From Saccharopolyspora dendranthemae (GTDB lineage Bacteria > Actinomycetota > Actinomycetes > Mycobacteriales > Pseudonocardiaceae), in the NCBI RefSeq assembly GCF_007829955.1, contig NZ_VIWX01000001.1:434001-498000 (forward strand): 64,000 nt of DNA. The letters run 5' to 3'. Below the pieces are notes generated by a model. It worked only from the letters and a program-made list of their open reading frames with translations. It was not told the origin of the DNA and did not search any database. Both the position numbers and the translations under genes were made by a program. The first letter of the stretch is position 1. Each line of letters starts with the position of its first letter. Below are positions 51,468 through 58,874 of the stretch, piece by piece.

Positions 51468-53081
51468 CTAGAGGTCGAGGAGTTTGCGGGCTTCCTCTCG
51501 CATCTCGACCTTGCGGATCTTGCCCGTCACCGTCATCGGGAAATCATCCACCACGTGCACATAACGCGGAATCTTGTAATGCGCCAACTTGCCCGCGCAG
51601 AACTCCCGCAACGCCTCCGCGGTCAACACCTCAGCACCCGACCGCAACCGCACCCACGCCATCAACTCCTCCCCGTAGCGCGCATCCGGAACCCCGATCA
51701 CCTGCGCGTCCAACACATCCGGATGCGTGTACAGGAACTCCTCGATCTCCCGCGGATACACGTTCTCCCCACCACGGATCACCATGTCCTTGATCCGCCC
51801 GGTGATAGACACATACCCCTCGTCATCCATCACCGCCAAATCCCCCGTGTGCATCCACCGCGCCGCATCGATCACCTCAGCCGTCTTGTCCGGCTGCTCC
51901 CAATACCCCAACATCACCGAATACCCCCGCGTGCACAACTCCCCCGCCTCACCCCGCGGCACCGTCAACCCCGACACCGGATCCACCACCTTCACCTCCA
52001 GGTGCGGACCCACACGCCCCACCGTCGACACCCGCCGCTGCACCGAATCATCCGCACGCGTCTGCGTCGACACCGGAGACGTCTCCGTCATCCCATAACA
52101 AATCGCCACCTCCGACATCCCCATCCGATCGATGACCTGCTTCATCACCTCCACCGGACACGGCGAACCCGCCATGATCCCCGTCCGCAACGACGACAGG
52201 TCGAACGAACCGAAATCCGGATGATCCAACTCCGCGATGAACATCGTCGGCACCCCGTACAACGACGTGCACCGCTCCTGCGCCACAGCCCGCAACGCCA
52301 CCCCCGGATCAAACCCCTCCGACGGAATCACCATCGCCGAACCATGACTCGTGCACGCCAAATTCCCCATCACCATCCCGAAGCAGTGATAGAACGGCGG
52401 CACGATCGCCACCCGATCCCCCTCCCCATAACCACACAACTCCCCCACGAAAAACCCGTTGTTCAAAATATTGTGATGCGACAACGTCGCACCCTTCGGA
52501 AAACCCGTCGTCCCCGACGTGTACTGAATGTTGATCGCATCATCAGCCGACAACCGGATCTCGCCCAGACGATCGGAATCGGCGGCGGTGCCGGCCAACG
52601 CCTCCCATTCCGGGGAATCCAGGAACACCACGCGTTCCAGGCCCGGGCACCCACCCCGCACCTGCTCCACGATTCCCACGTAGTCGGAGCCCTTGAACGA
52701 CTGCGCGGACACCAGCATCCGCACACCCGCCTGCTGGAGCACGAACTCCAACTCGTGCGCCCGGTACGCGGGATTGATGTTGACCAGGATCGCGCCGACC
52801 CGCGCGGTCGCGTACTGCGTCAACGTCCACTCGGCACGGTTCGGCGCCCACACGCCGACCCGATCGCCCTGGGTGATGCCCGCGTCCAGCAGCCCGGTCG
52901 CCACCGAATCCACCGCCGCGACGAACTCGCGGTAGGTCCATCGCCGGCCCGTGGAGAAGTCAACGAGCGCGTCATGATCGGGAAAGCGCGCCGCCGTCCG
53001 GTCCAGGTTCGCGCCGATGGTGTCACCCAGCAACGGCACATCGGACACACCGGAGGCGTAGGACATCTCGACCGCAGGCAC
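51468..53081 (-). CDS. AMP-dependent fatty acyl-CoA ligase
   Basis: A 537-aa ANL-family ligase. Motifs: [78 protein letters not shown] and the catalytic lysine in [12 protein letters not shown]. The FadD-like sequence suggests medium-chain, long-chain or aryl acids. GTG 53081 is preferred because TTGGAGGA lies five bases upstream; ATG 53066 is an alternative. Codon use is mosaic: roughly 51540-52556 has T- and G-ending codons (GGT, GAT, TTG, CAT), while the N-terminal third and the last codons are C/G-ending like the neighbours. It lies downstream of GAF-LuxR paralogue 2 on the same strand. Confidence 0.9.
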   Translation of the reverse strand: MPAVEMSYASGVSDVPLLGDTIGANLDRTAARFPDHDALVDFSTGRRWTYREFVAAVDSVATGLLDAGITQGDRVGVWAPNRAEWTLTQYATARVGAILVNINPAYRAHELEFVLQQAGVRMLVSAQSFKGSDYVGIVEQVRGGCPGLERVVFLDSPEWEALAGTAADSDRLGEIRLSADDAINIQYTSGTTGFPKGATLSHHNILNNGFFVGELCGYGEGDRVAIVPPFYHCFGMVMGNLACTSHGSAMVIPSEGFDPGVALRAVAQERCTSLYGVPTMFIAELDHPDFGSFDLSSLRTGIMAGSPCPVEVMKQVIDRMGMSEVAICYGMTETSPVSTQTRADDSVQRRVSTVGRVGPHLEVKVVDPVSGLTVPRGEAGELCTRGYSVMLGYWEQPDKTAEVIDAARWMHTGDLAVMDDEGYVSITGRIKDMVIRGGENVYPREIEEFLYTHPDVLDAQVIGVPDARYGEELMAWVRLRSGAEVLTAEALREFCAGKLAHYKIPRYVHVVDDFPMTVTGKIRKVEMREEARKLLDL

Positions 53082-53175
53082 GATTTCCTCCAAGCAGGTG
53101 GGGCGAGTTCGTGCCCGCACACTGTAGGGATCGCGACCGCGACGCATTACCCCCGGATTGGGGTAGGTCCCGGGC

Positions 53176-54087
53176 TCACGGCAGCAGCCAGGCCGACCGG
53201 GCCCGCACGACGGCCTCGTGCCGGGTGTGCGCACCCAGCCTGCGCATCGCGGTCCGCAGGTAGGCCTTGACGGTCTCGGGCGAGAGCGAAAGCCGTTCCG
53301 CCACCTCGGCGTTGGTGCAGCCGAGCGCCACCTGCGAGAGCACGTCGATCTCCCGCCGCGACAGCCGGAACTCCGGCACCGGCGCGGTCTGGCCAGACCT
53401 CAGATCCGTGAGCCGCTGCGCGACCTCGTACATCCGGGTCCGCAAGTCGTCGTCCTCCACCGAACCGGCGATCGCGCACAGCTCGGAGTGCACCGACCGC
53501 AGCTCTTCGAGCTTGGCCACGTCCGGCACGTCGGCTCGCTGGGTGGTCGCGATCGCCTCGGCCATCGACAGCCGCCGGTCCACCTCGTCCCGCACAGCCA
53601 GCTCGTCAGCAAGTCGCTGACCAGCACTGATAAGGGAATCCCTGGTGCGGTCGCCGACCGCGACGCGCTGCCGGATGGCGCCGTAGAGCACGGCGCGGCA
53701 CTGCCCGCGCACCCGCACCGGGACGGCGAGCACCGCCGACAGCCGCTCGGCCATCACCGGGCCGTCGTAGTCGTGGGTGATGTGCCGGGCGGTGCCGTAG
53801 TCGACGACGCCGATCGGCCTGCCGGACGCGAGCGCCTGGCCGCCGACTCCCCGCCCCTCGTGAACTTCCAGGTTCCGCAGGCAGTTGGTCAGGGTTCCGA
53901 AGTACTCGGTGAGCCGGACGCTGGTGCTGGTGACCTCGCCGCCGAAGGCGACCGGGAAGTCCAGTTCCGCTGACACCGCGCGCAATTGGGCGCGCAGCGC
54001 ATCGCGGTCGTCGGGTCGCAGCCGCGCTTCGGAGCCCGACTGGATCTCGGGTCTCCGCGTCGCGGCGCCGTTGCCGCTTCCGGCCAT
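53176..54087 (-). CDS. GAF-LuxR transcriptional regulator (paralogue 2)
   Basis: A 303-aa regulator with a GAF-like N-terminal sensor (about 30-165) containing [17 protein letters not shown] and [14 protein letters not shown], a helical linker, and a C-terminal LuxR helix-turn-helix (about 240-300; [37 protein letters not shown]). The same segments appear in paralogue 1 at 16843-17643. ATG 54087 has GGAGGA eight bases upstream; a frame open to 54159 lacks this. It lies 94 bases upstream of the acyl-CoA ligase gene in the same orientation, so it probably controls that gene in response to the acid or its CoA ester. Confidence 0.86.
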   Translation of the reverse strand: MAGSGNGAATRRPEIQSGSEARLRPDDRDALRAQLRAVSAELDFPVAFGGEVTSTSVRLTEYFGTLTNCLRNLEVHEGRGVGGQALASGRPIGVVDYGTARHITHDYDGPVMAERLSAVLAVPVRVRGQCRAVLYGAIRQRVAVGDRTRDSLISAGQRLADELAVRDEVDRRLSMAEAIATTQRADVPDVAKLEELRSVHSELCAIAGSVEDDDLRTRMYEVAQRLTDLRSGQTAPVPEFRLSRREIDVLSQVALGCTNAEVAERLSLSPETVKAYLRTAMRRLGAHTRHEAVVRARSAWLLP

Positions 54088-54527
54088 AGTGTCCGTCCTC
54101 CATCGGCTGATCGGCGCGTTCCGGTTCGCGTCGAAGACACCGCCACTCGATCGTGGCATTGAGTTGCAAGACTATACCGACCATTTGGTCTCTGAACCGA
54201 TTCGCATCTGGCACGGCACGCCGCGCTACCCACTTACGGGGGCGTCCGATTGAGTGGTTCTGCGATCACCTTTCGTAACAGATCGATCACCCTGCTCCAG
54301 CGCTCGATCCGCTGACCACCAGCGATTCCGTTCGCGGTGGCCGGGCACCGTCCGTCACGCCCGGAACACCCTTCTTCGGGGGTATTGGAAGCGGAATCCG
54401 GTCCTGCAACATGTCTCGCCAACCGACTCACTCCGGCGAGTGCCGGACCTGAAACCCGCAGTCACAACGATGGTTCCCGAACCTCGCGACGCTTCCGAAC
54501 TGACGAGCCCGTCGAAAGGTTGAACCC
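54088..54527. promoter_or_regulatory. Divergent control region, GAF-LuxR 2 / aldehyde oxidoreductase
   Basis: A 440-base gap without a gene. It contains a perfect 12-base palindrome, GACCATTTGGTC, at 54179-54190, preceded by ACTATACC that could be a -10 element. The palindrome may bind a dimeric regulator. The GAAAGGTTGAACCC stretch before 54528 provides the ribosome site for the plus-strand gene. Confidence 0.4.
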
Positions 54528-56909
54528 ATGCGAACCAGTCGCACGGACACCGACTCCACCACGACAGGCGGTGCCAACGCTCCGAGCAGGCGCCGCTTCC
54601 TCGGATACCTGCTGGCGGCACCGACCCTGGTGGCCGCGGCCGAACTCGGCGGCGGATCCGTCTTCGGCACCCCCGAGGCGGCAGCCGAAACCGGCGGCGG
54701 CATTCCGCCCACACCGCAGGTCGCCGACCACGTCGACCTCACCGACGGCCTGGTCTACGCAGCGCGCCCCACCGGCAACCTGATCGCCGTGCAGATGAAC
54801 GAGGACGGCTCGGCGTCGTTCGCGATGAACCGCACCGAGGTCGGCCAGGGCTTGAGCACCGCGATCGGCATGCTGATCGCCGAAGAGCTGGAACTGCCCC
54901 TGGAGAAGGTGCACGTCACGCTCGCCGACGCCCGGCCGGAGCTGGTGTTCAACCAGCTCACCGGCGGTTCGGCGTCGATCAGCGCGTTGTACTGGCCGGT
55001 GCGCACGGCGGCCGCGATCGCCAAGGGCCGGCTGCTGGAGGCCGCGAGCCACGTGCTCGGTGAGCAGGTCGACCTGCTCACGGCCAAGGCCGGCTCGATC
55101 ACCTCCGCTGCGGGCAACGTCCTGTCCTACGCCGACCTCGTCCACAAGGCGGCCAGCGACAAGACGACCGAGATCGAGGTCAACCTCAAGCCGGAGTCGG
55201 AGTTCAAGGTCGTCGGCAAGCCGACCAGGCGCACCGACGCGCTCGACGCGGTGACCGGCCGCAAGCAGTTCACCACGGACCTGCAGGTCCCCGACGCGAA
55301 GCCGACCATGGTGTGCCGGCCGCCGACGATCAACGGCACCGTGCGGAAGGTGAACAACCTCGACCAGGTGCGCACGATGCCGGGCGTCACCGACGTCGTG
55401 CAGATCAGCAGCGGCGTCGCTGTGCGCGGCGAGACGTTCGGCCAGTGCATCGACGCGGTCAACGCGCTCGACGTGGACTGGGGCCCGGGTCCGGTGGACC
55501 ACGAGTCCGACGCGACGGTCGAGCAGCAGCTGAAGGCCGCGACGCCACCGGCGGTCATCCCGCCGACACCGGCGACCCAGACCCTGGAGCGGCAGTACAC
55601 CTTCGGCTTCGTCAACGGCAGCGCGCTCGGTGTCAACTCCGCGATCGCCGACGTCCGGCCCGACCGGGCCGAGATCTGGTCCACCGTGAAGGTTCCGATC
55701 GTCGCGCAGGCGACCATCGCCCAGGAGCTGGGGCTGACCCAGCCGCAGGTGACCGTGCACGTGGTCCCCGGCGGCGGTTCGTTCGGGCGGTGCCTGTTCC
55801 ACGACGCCGCCTCCGAGGCCGCGGAGATCTCCCAGAAGGTCGGCAAGCCGGTCAAGCTCATGTGGCACCGCGCCGACGACTGCAGGCAGGGCCGGGTCCA
55901 CCCGATGTCGGTCGGCACCATCCGGGCGTCGTTCACCGACGACGTGATCAGCCTGGAGCAGCACCTCGCGGGCGTGCGCACCGACTTCAGCCACGGCTTC
56001 GGTGAAGCGCTCACCTCGGTGGCGAACCGCTTGCCCTTGGGCAACTACACCGTCTCCGAGGTCATCTTCACGCTGACCACGCCGTCGCTGTACAACTTCG
56101 GCGTCACCAAGACCTTGCTGACCGAGACCCACCAGTCGACGGCCAACAACCAGAAGCGCGGCGGTTTCAACACCGGCAGCACGCGCAACGTCTACTCGCC
56201 GGACGTCGCGACCACGCGGGAGCTGTTCGTCGACGAGCTCGCCGAGAAGATGGGCATGAACCCGTACGACTTCCGGCGCAAGTACGTCAAGAACGAGAAC
56301 CTGCTGAAGGTCCTGGACAAGGCCGCCGAGGTCGGCGGGTGGGGTCAGCCCACGCCGGACGGCGTCGGGCACGGGATCGCCCTGCACCACGAGTACAAGA
56401 ACTCGATGGCGTGCTTCGTGGAGATCGACTGCCGCCCGGAGACGGTCAACCGGCCGGTGCGGGACGGGGTCACGGGCCCGAGGGTGACGCGCGGTGTGCT
56501 CGTCACGATCCCCGGGCACGTCGTGGTGAACCCGCTCGGGCTGGAAGCGATGATGCAGGGCGGTTTCATCGACGGCCTCGCCCAGGCGCTCACCGCCAGC
56601 GTCCACTTGAACGAGGGGCGCATCGCCGAAGCGAGCTGGGACAACTTCTTCTACTGCAGGCAGTGGAACCTGCCGTTCGAGTTCACACCGGTGATCCTGC
56701 CCGCCGAGGAGAGCGAGATGCCCTCCGGTGGCGGGGAGATGGGTGTGGCGCCCGCGTTCGCGGCCACGGCCTGCGCCTACCGCGCGGCCACCGGCAAGAC
56801 GCCGACGTACTTCCCGATCAACCACAACGATCCGCTGGCGTTCGAGCCCTACCCGCACGTCCCACCGCTGCCGCCGTCGCCGACCAACGGCCTCGACCAC
56901 ACCTACTGA
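54528..56909 (+). CDS. Tat-exported molybdenum aldehyde/xanthine-type oxidoreductase, large subunit
   Basis: A 793-aa molybdopterin subunit of the xanthine-oxidase family, IorB (isoquinoline 1-oxidoreductase beta) group. A twin-arginine signal (APSRRRFLGYLLAAPTLVAA) lies near residue 20-40. Cofactor segments include NRTEVGQGLSTAIGMLIAEE, VVPGGGSFGRCLFHDAA, QKRGGFNTGSTRN and, near the C-terminus, the catalytic glutamate in MPSGGGEMGVAPAFAATA. The [2Fe-2S] subunit is encoded nine bases downstream, and there is no FAD subunit, so electrons probably go to a membrane or extracellular acceptor. The substrate is probably an aldehyde or N-heterocycle. Oxidation of aldehydes made nearby is possible but unproven. 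Confidence 0.88.
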   Translation: MRTSRTDTDSTTTGGANAPSRRRFLGYLLAAPTLVAAAELGGGSVFGTPEAAAETGGGIPPTPQVADHVDLTDGLVYAARPTGNLIAVQMNEDGSASFAMNRTEVGQGLSTAIGMLIAEELELPLEKVHVTLADARPELVFNQLTGGSASISALYWPVRTAAAIAKGRLLEAASHVLGEQVDLLTAKAGSITSAAGNVLSYADLVHKAASDKTTEIEVNLKPESEFKVVGKPTRRTDALDAVTGRKQFTTDLQVPDAKPTMVCRPPTINGTVRKVNNLDQVRTMPGVTDVVQISSGVAVRGETFGQCIDAVNALDVDWGPGPVDHESDATVEQQLKAATPPAVIPPTPATQTLERQYTFGFVNGSALGVNSAIADVRPDRAEIWSTVKVPIVAQATIAQELGLTQPQVTVHVVPGGGSFGRCLFHDAASEAAEISQKVGKPVKLMWHRADDCRQGRVHPMSVGTIRASFTDDVISLEQHLAGVRTDFSHGFGEALTSVANRLPLGNYTVSEVIFTLTTPSLYNFGVTKTLLTETHQSTANNQKRGGFNTGSTRNVYSPDVATTRELFVDELAEKMGMNPYDFRRKYVKNENLLKVLDKAAEVGGWGQPTPDGVGHGIALHHEYKNSMACFVEIDCRPETVNRPVRDGVTGPRVTRGVLVTIPGHVVVNPLGLEAMMQGGFIDGLAQALTASVHLNEGRIAEASWDNFFYCRQWNLPFEFTPVILPAEESEMPSGGGEMGVAPAFAATACAYRAATGKTPTYFPINHNDPLAFEPYPHVPPLPPSPTNGLDHTY

Positions 56910-56918
56910 GGAGGCGGA

Positions 56919-57395
56919 ATGCCTGAGCACACCTTCAAGCTGAACGGCAAGGAAATCACCGTCGAGGCCGAGGACGACGTCCGCCTGCTGTGGGTCATCC
57001 GCGACCTGCTCGGCGTCACCGGGCCGAAGTACGGGTGCGGGATCAACGTCTGCAAGGCCTGCACGAGCCACATCAACGGCAAGGCCTTCAACCCCTGCTC
57101 GGTCCAGGTCAAGGACGTGGAGCCGAGCGACGAGATCACCACGATCGAGGGCTTGCCGGACACCGTGGGCGAGGAGCTGCACCCGATGCAGGAGTCGTGG
57201 CTCGACCACGACGTCGTGCAGTGCGGCTACTGCCAGCCCGGTCAGATCATGGCCGCGGTGGCCAAGGTGAAGCAAGCGCGGGCGAAGGGCCGCGAGATCA
57301 CCGACGCCGACATCGAGGAGATCCGGAACGTGTGCCGCTGCGGCACCTACTTCCGCATCCGCGAAGCCATCAAGGACGGCGCCACCAGGATGTGA
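56919..57395 (+). CDS. (2Fe-2S)-binding small subunit of the aldehyde oxidoreductase
   Basis: A 158-aa IorA/CoxS-type protein with two iron-sulfur clusters. The plant-ferredoxin cluster ligands are in YGCGINVCKACTSHI and FNPCSVQV (about 40-62), and the second cluster in VVQCGYCQPGQIM and EIRNVCRCGTYFRIR (about 100-145). It passes electrons from the molybdenum centre of the partner encoded just upstream. It has no signal of its own and presumably rides through the Tat pathway with the large subunit. AGGAGG lies upstream of ATG 56919. It ends the two-gene operon, followed by a strong hairpin. Confidence 0.92.
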   Translation: MPEHTFKLNGKEITVEAEDDVRLLWVIRDLLGVTGPKYGCGINVCKACTSHINGKAFNPCSVQVKDVEPSDEITTIEGLPDTVGEELHPMQESWLDHDVVQCGYCQPGQIMAAVAKVKQARAKGREITDADIEEIRNVCRCGTYFRIREAIKDGATRM

Positions 57396-57418
57396 CGCGA
57401 TGTGACGCACCACCACGA

Positions 57419-57450
57419 AGGGCGCTCCGGCGAACGCGCCGGAGCGCCCT
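57419..57450 (+). terminator. 14-bp hairpin terminator after the oxidoreductase operon
   Basis: A perfect 14-bp stem (AGGGCGCTCCGGCG and CGCCGGAGCGCCCT) with a 4-base loop, 23 bases past the stop. Confidence 0.85.
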
Positions 57451-57473
57451 CGCGCGTCCTCGCCCTCACCCAG

Positions 57474-57510
57474 TCCCAGTTTTAGTCATAACTGAGCGGA
57501 CATTTCGGAC
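57474..57510. repeat. 70-bp palindromic repeat copy E, left part (split by IS3 element)
   Basis: TCCCAGTTTTAGTCATAACT and the following bases match the left arm of copy A, ending in the target sequence GGAC (57507-57510). The element continues at 58828 after the inserted IS. Removing the IS and one GGAC restores a 70-bp unit. Confidence 0.92.
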
Positions 57511-57577
57511 TGGGGTTCCCCCGTGGGTCTGGACACCCTGATTCTGGGCCTGCGGGTCTGGGGAGGAGTGTCTTTTG

Positions 57578-57895
57578 GTGACGCGGAGGAAGTCGAAGTT
57601 TCGGGAGGAGTTCAAGCGGGACGCGGTGGCGTTGGTGGCTGATTCGGGGCGCAGTGTGAATCACGTGGCCCGGGAGCTGGGACTCAACGCCGAGACGTTG
57701 CGGGTGTGGGTTAGAAAGGCCCGCATGGACACCGAGGAGCCCGATACGGGCCAGGAGCCGGGCGTGGTGCAACCCAGCGAGGCAGCGAAGGATGTGGAGC
57801 TCGCTGAGCTGCGGAAACGGGTGGCCGAGCTGGAAGAGGAACGCGAGATTCTGCGCACGGCAGCCGCGTATTTCGCCAAGGAGATGGGTCGATGA
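57578..57895 (+). CDS. IS3-family transposase OrfA
   Basis: About 105 aa. The N-terminal helix-turn-helix (EFKRDAVALVADSGRSVNHV, then LGLNAETLRVWVRKAR) is followed by a leucine-zipper-like coiled coil (DVELAELRKRVAELEEEREI). It binds the terminal repeats. GTG 57578 follows GGGGAGGA. The stop overlaps the orfB start as ATGA. I see no A6G slippery site, so OrfB is probably made by translational coupling, or by a frameshift at another site. Confidence 0.93.
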   Translation: MTRRKSKFREEFKRDAVALVADSGRSVNHVARELGLNAETLRVWVRKARMDTEEPDTGQEPGVVQPSEAAKDVELAELRKRVAELEEEREILRTAAAYFAKEMGR

Positions 57896-58794
57896 CCCTC
57901 CGCTACCGGTTCATCTCCGCCCATTCCGGCCGGTGGGCCATCCAGCGGATCTGCACTGTCCTGGGACTCTGGCGGTCGGGCTATTATGCCTGGTTGAAGG
58001 CTGAATCGGCCCGGCAATCCAAGGTCGGTGAGGATGAGGCCTTGGTGGCGGAGATCCGCGAGATCCACCACCAACACCACGGCGCTTACGGGGCGCCGAG
58101 GATCACGATGGAACTGCGCTCGCGGGGCCGGCTGGTCAACCACAAACGGGTGGAACGGTTGATGGCCGAGCACGGCATCGTGGGCCGTCACCAGCGGAAA
58201 TACCAGCGCACCACCCGGCCCGACGCTCAAGCGGCCCCGGCACCGGATTTGGTGGGCCGGGAATTCACCGCCACCCGGCTGGATGAGAAGTGGTGCGGCG
58301 ACATCACTTACCTGCCGTTGGGGCGCGGGTATCTGTATTTGGCCACGGTGATCGACATGTCCTCGCGCAGGCTCGTGGGCTGGTCACTGGCCGATCACAT
58401 GACCGCCGGGCTGGTCTGCGACGCACTCGAATCCGCCATCGCTACCCGAGGTGGGCGGGTCGACGGGGTGGTGTTCCACAGCGACCGCGGCCGGCAATAC
58501 ACCAGCGCCGAATTCGGACATCTCTGCGACCAACACGGCATCCAACGGTCGATGGGCAGGGTCGGATCCAGCTACGACAACGCCCTGGCCGAATCGTTCT
58601 TCGCGACCCTCAAACGCGAACTACTCGCCCCCGGCCGATCGTTCTGGCGCACCGAAACCCAAGCACGACAAGACATATTCCGGTGGATCGCCTACTACAA
58701 CCACCACCGCAGACACTCCGCCCTCGGCCACCACAGCCCCATCCACCACGAACAACACACCACGACCACTACAGTCGATCTACACGCCGCATAA
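57892..58794 (+). CDS. IS3-family transposase OrfB (DDE integrase domain)
   Basis: A 300-aa catalytic subunit. After an HTH_21-type segment (HHGAYGAPRITMELRSRG) comes the rve integrase core with the catalytic triad in EKWCGDITYLPL (Asp), VVFHSDRGRQYTS (Asp) and YDNALAESFFATLKREL (Glu), and the IS3 tail YNHHRRHSALG. All three acidic residues are present, so the element is probably active. ATG 57892 overlaps the orfA stop by four bases. Confidence 0.95.
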   Translation: MTLRYRFISAHSGRWAIQRICTVLGLWRSGYYAWLKAESARQSKVGEDEALVAEIREIHHQHHGAYGAPRITMELRSRGRLVNHKRVERLMAEHGIVGRHQRKYQRTTRPDAQAAPAPDLVGREFTATRLDEKWCGDITYLPLGRGYLYLATVIDMSSRRLVGWSLADHMTAGLVCDALESAIATRGGRVDGVVFHSDRGRQYTSAEFGHLCDQHGIQRSMGRVGSSYDNALAESFFATLKRELLAPGRSFWRTETQARQDIFRWIAYYNHHRRHSALGHHSPIHHEQHTTTTTVDLHAA

Positions 58795-58827
58795 AAACCC
58801 GGTGTCCACCCCCACGGGGGAACCCCA

Positions 58828-58864
58828 GGACATGATCATGGCTCGGTTTGGACTAAAACTGGGA
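58828..58864. repeat. 70-bp palindromic repeat copy E, right part
   Basis: It begins with the second copy of GGAC (58828-58831) and continues with ATGATCATGGCTCGGTTTGG and the right arm, matching copy C. Copy E thus joins a copy-A-like left arm to a copy-C-like centre and right arm. Confidence 0.92.
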
Positions 58865-58874
58865 ACTGCCCTGC

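Larger units (their letters stand above)
57511..58827 (+). mobile_element. IS3-family insertion sequence, complete (1317 bp)
   Basis: The ends are TGGGGTTCCCCCGTGGG and CCCACGGGGGAACCCCA, part of 27-bp inverted repeats with two mismatches, with the TG...CA termini typical of IS3. The flanking GGAC at 57507-57510 and 58828-58831 is a 4-bp target duplication. It carries orfA and orfB. It looks intact and recent because both ends, the duplication and both frames are preserved. Confidence 0.95.

Noticed and set aside
57860..57900. Programmed -1 frameshift window (A6G) between orfA and orfB
   Set aside because: No slippery A-run is present; the frames overlap as ATGA, which suits translational coupling.
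532..58864. Dispersed palindromic repeats as a CRISPR array
   Set aside because: Copies are kilobases apart, have no regular spacers and no cas genes are present; they are interspersed repeats.
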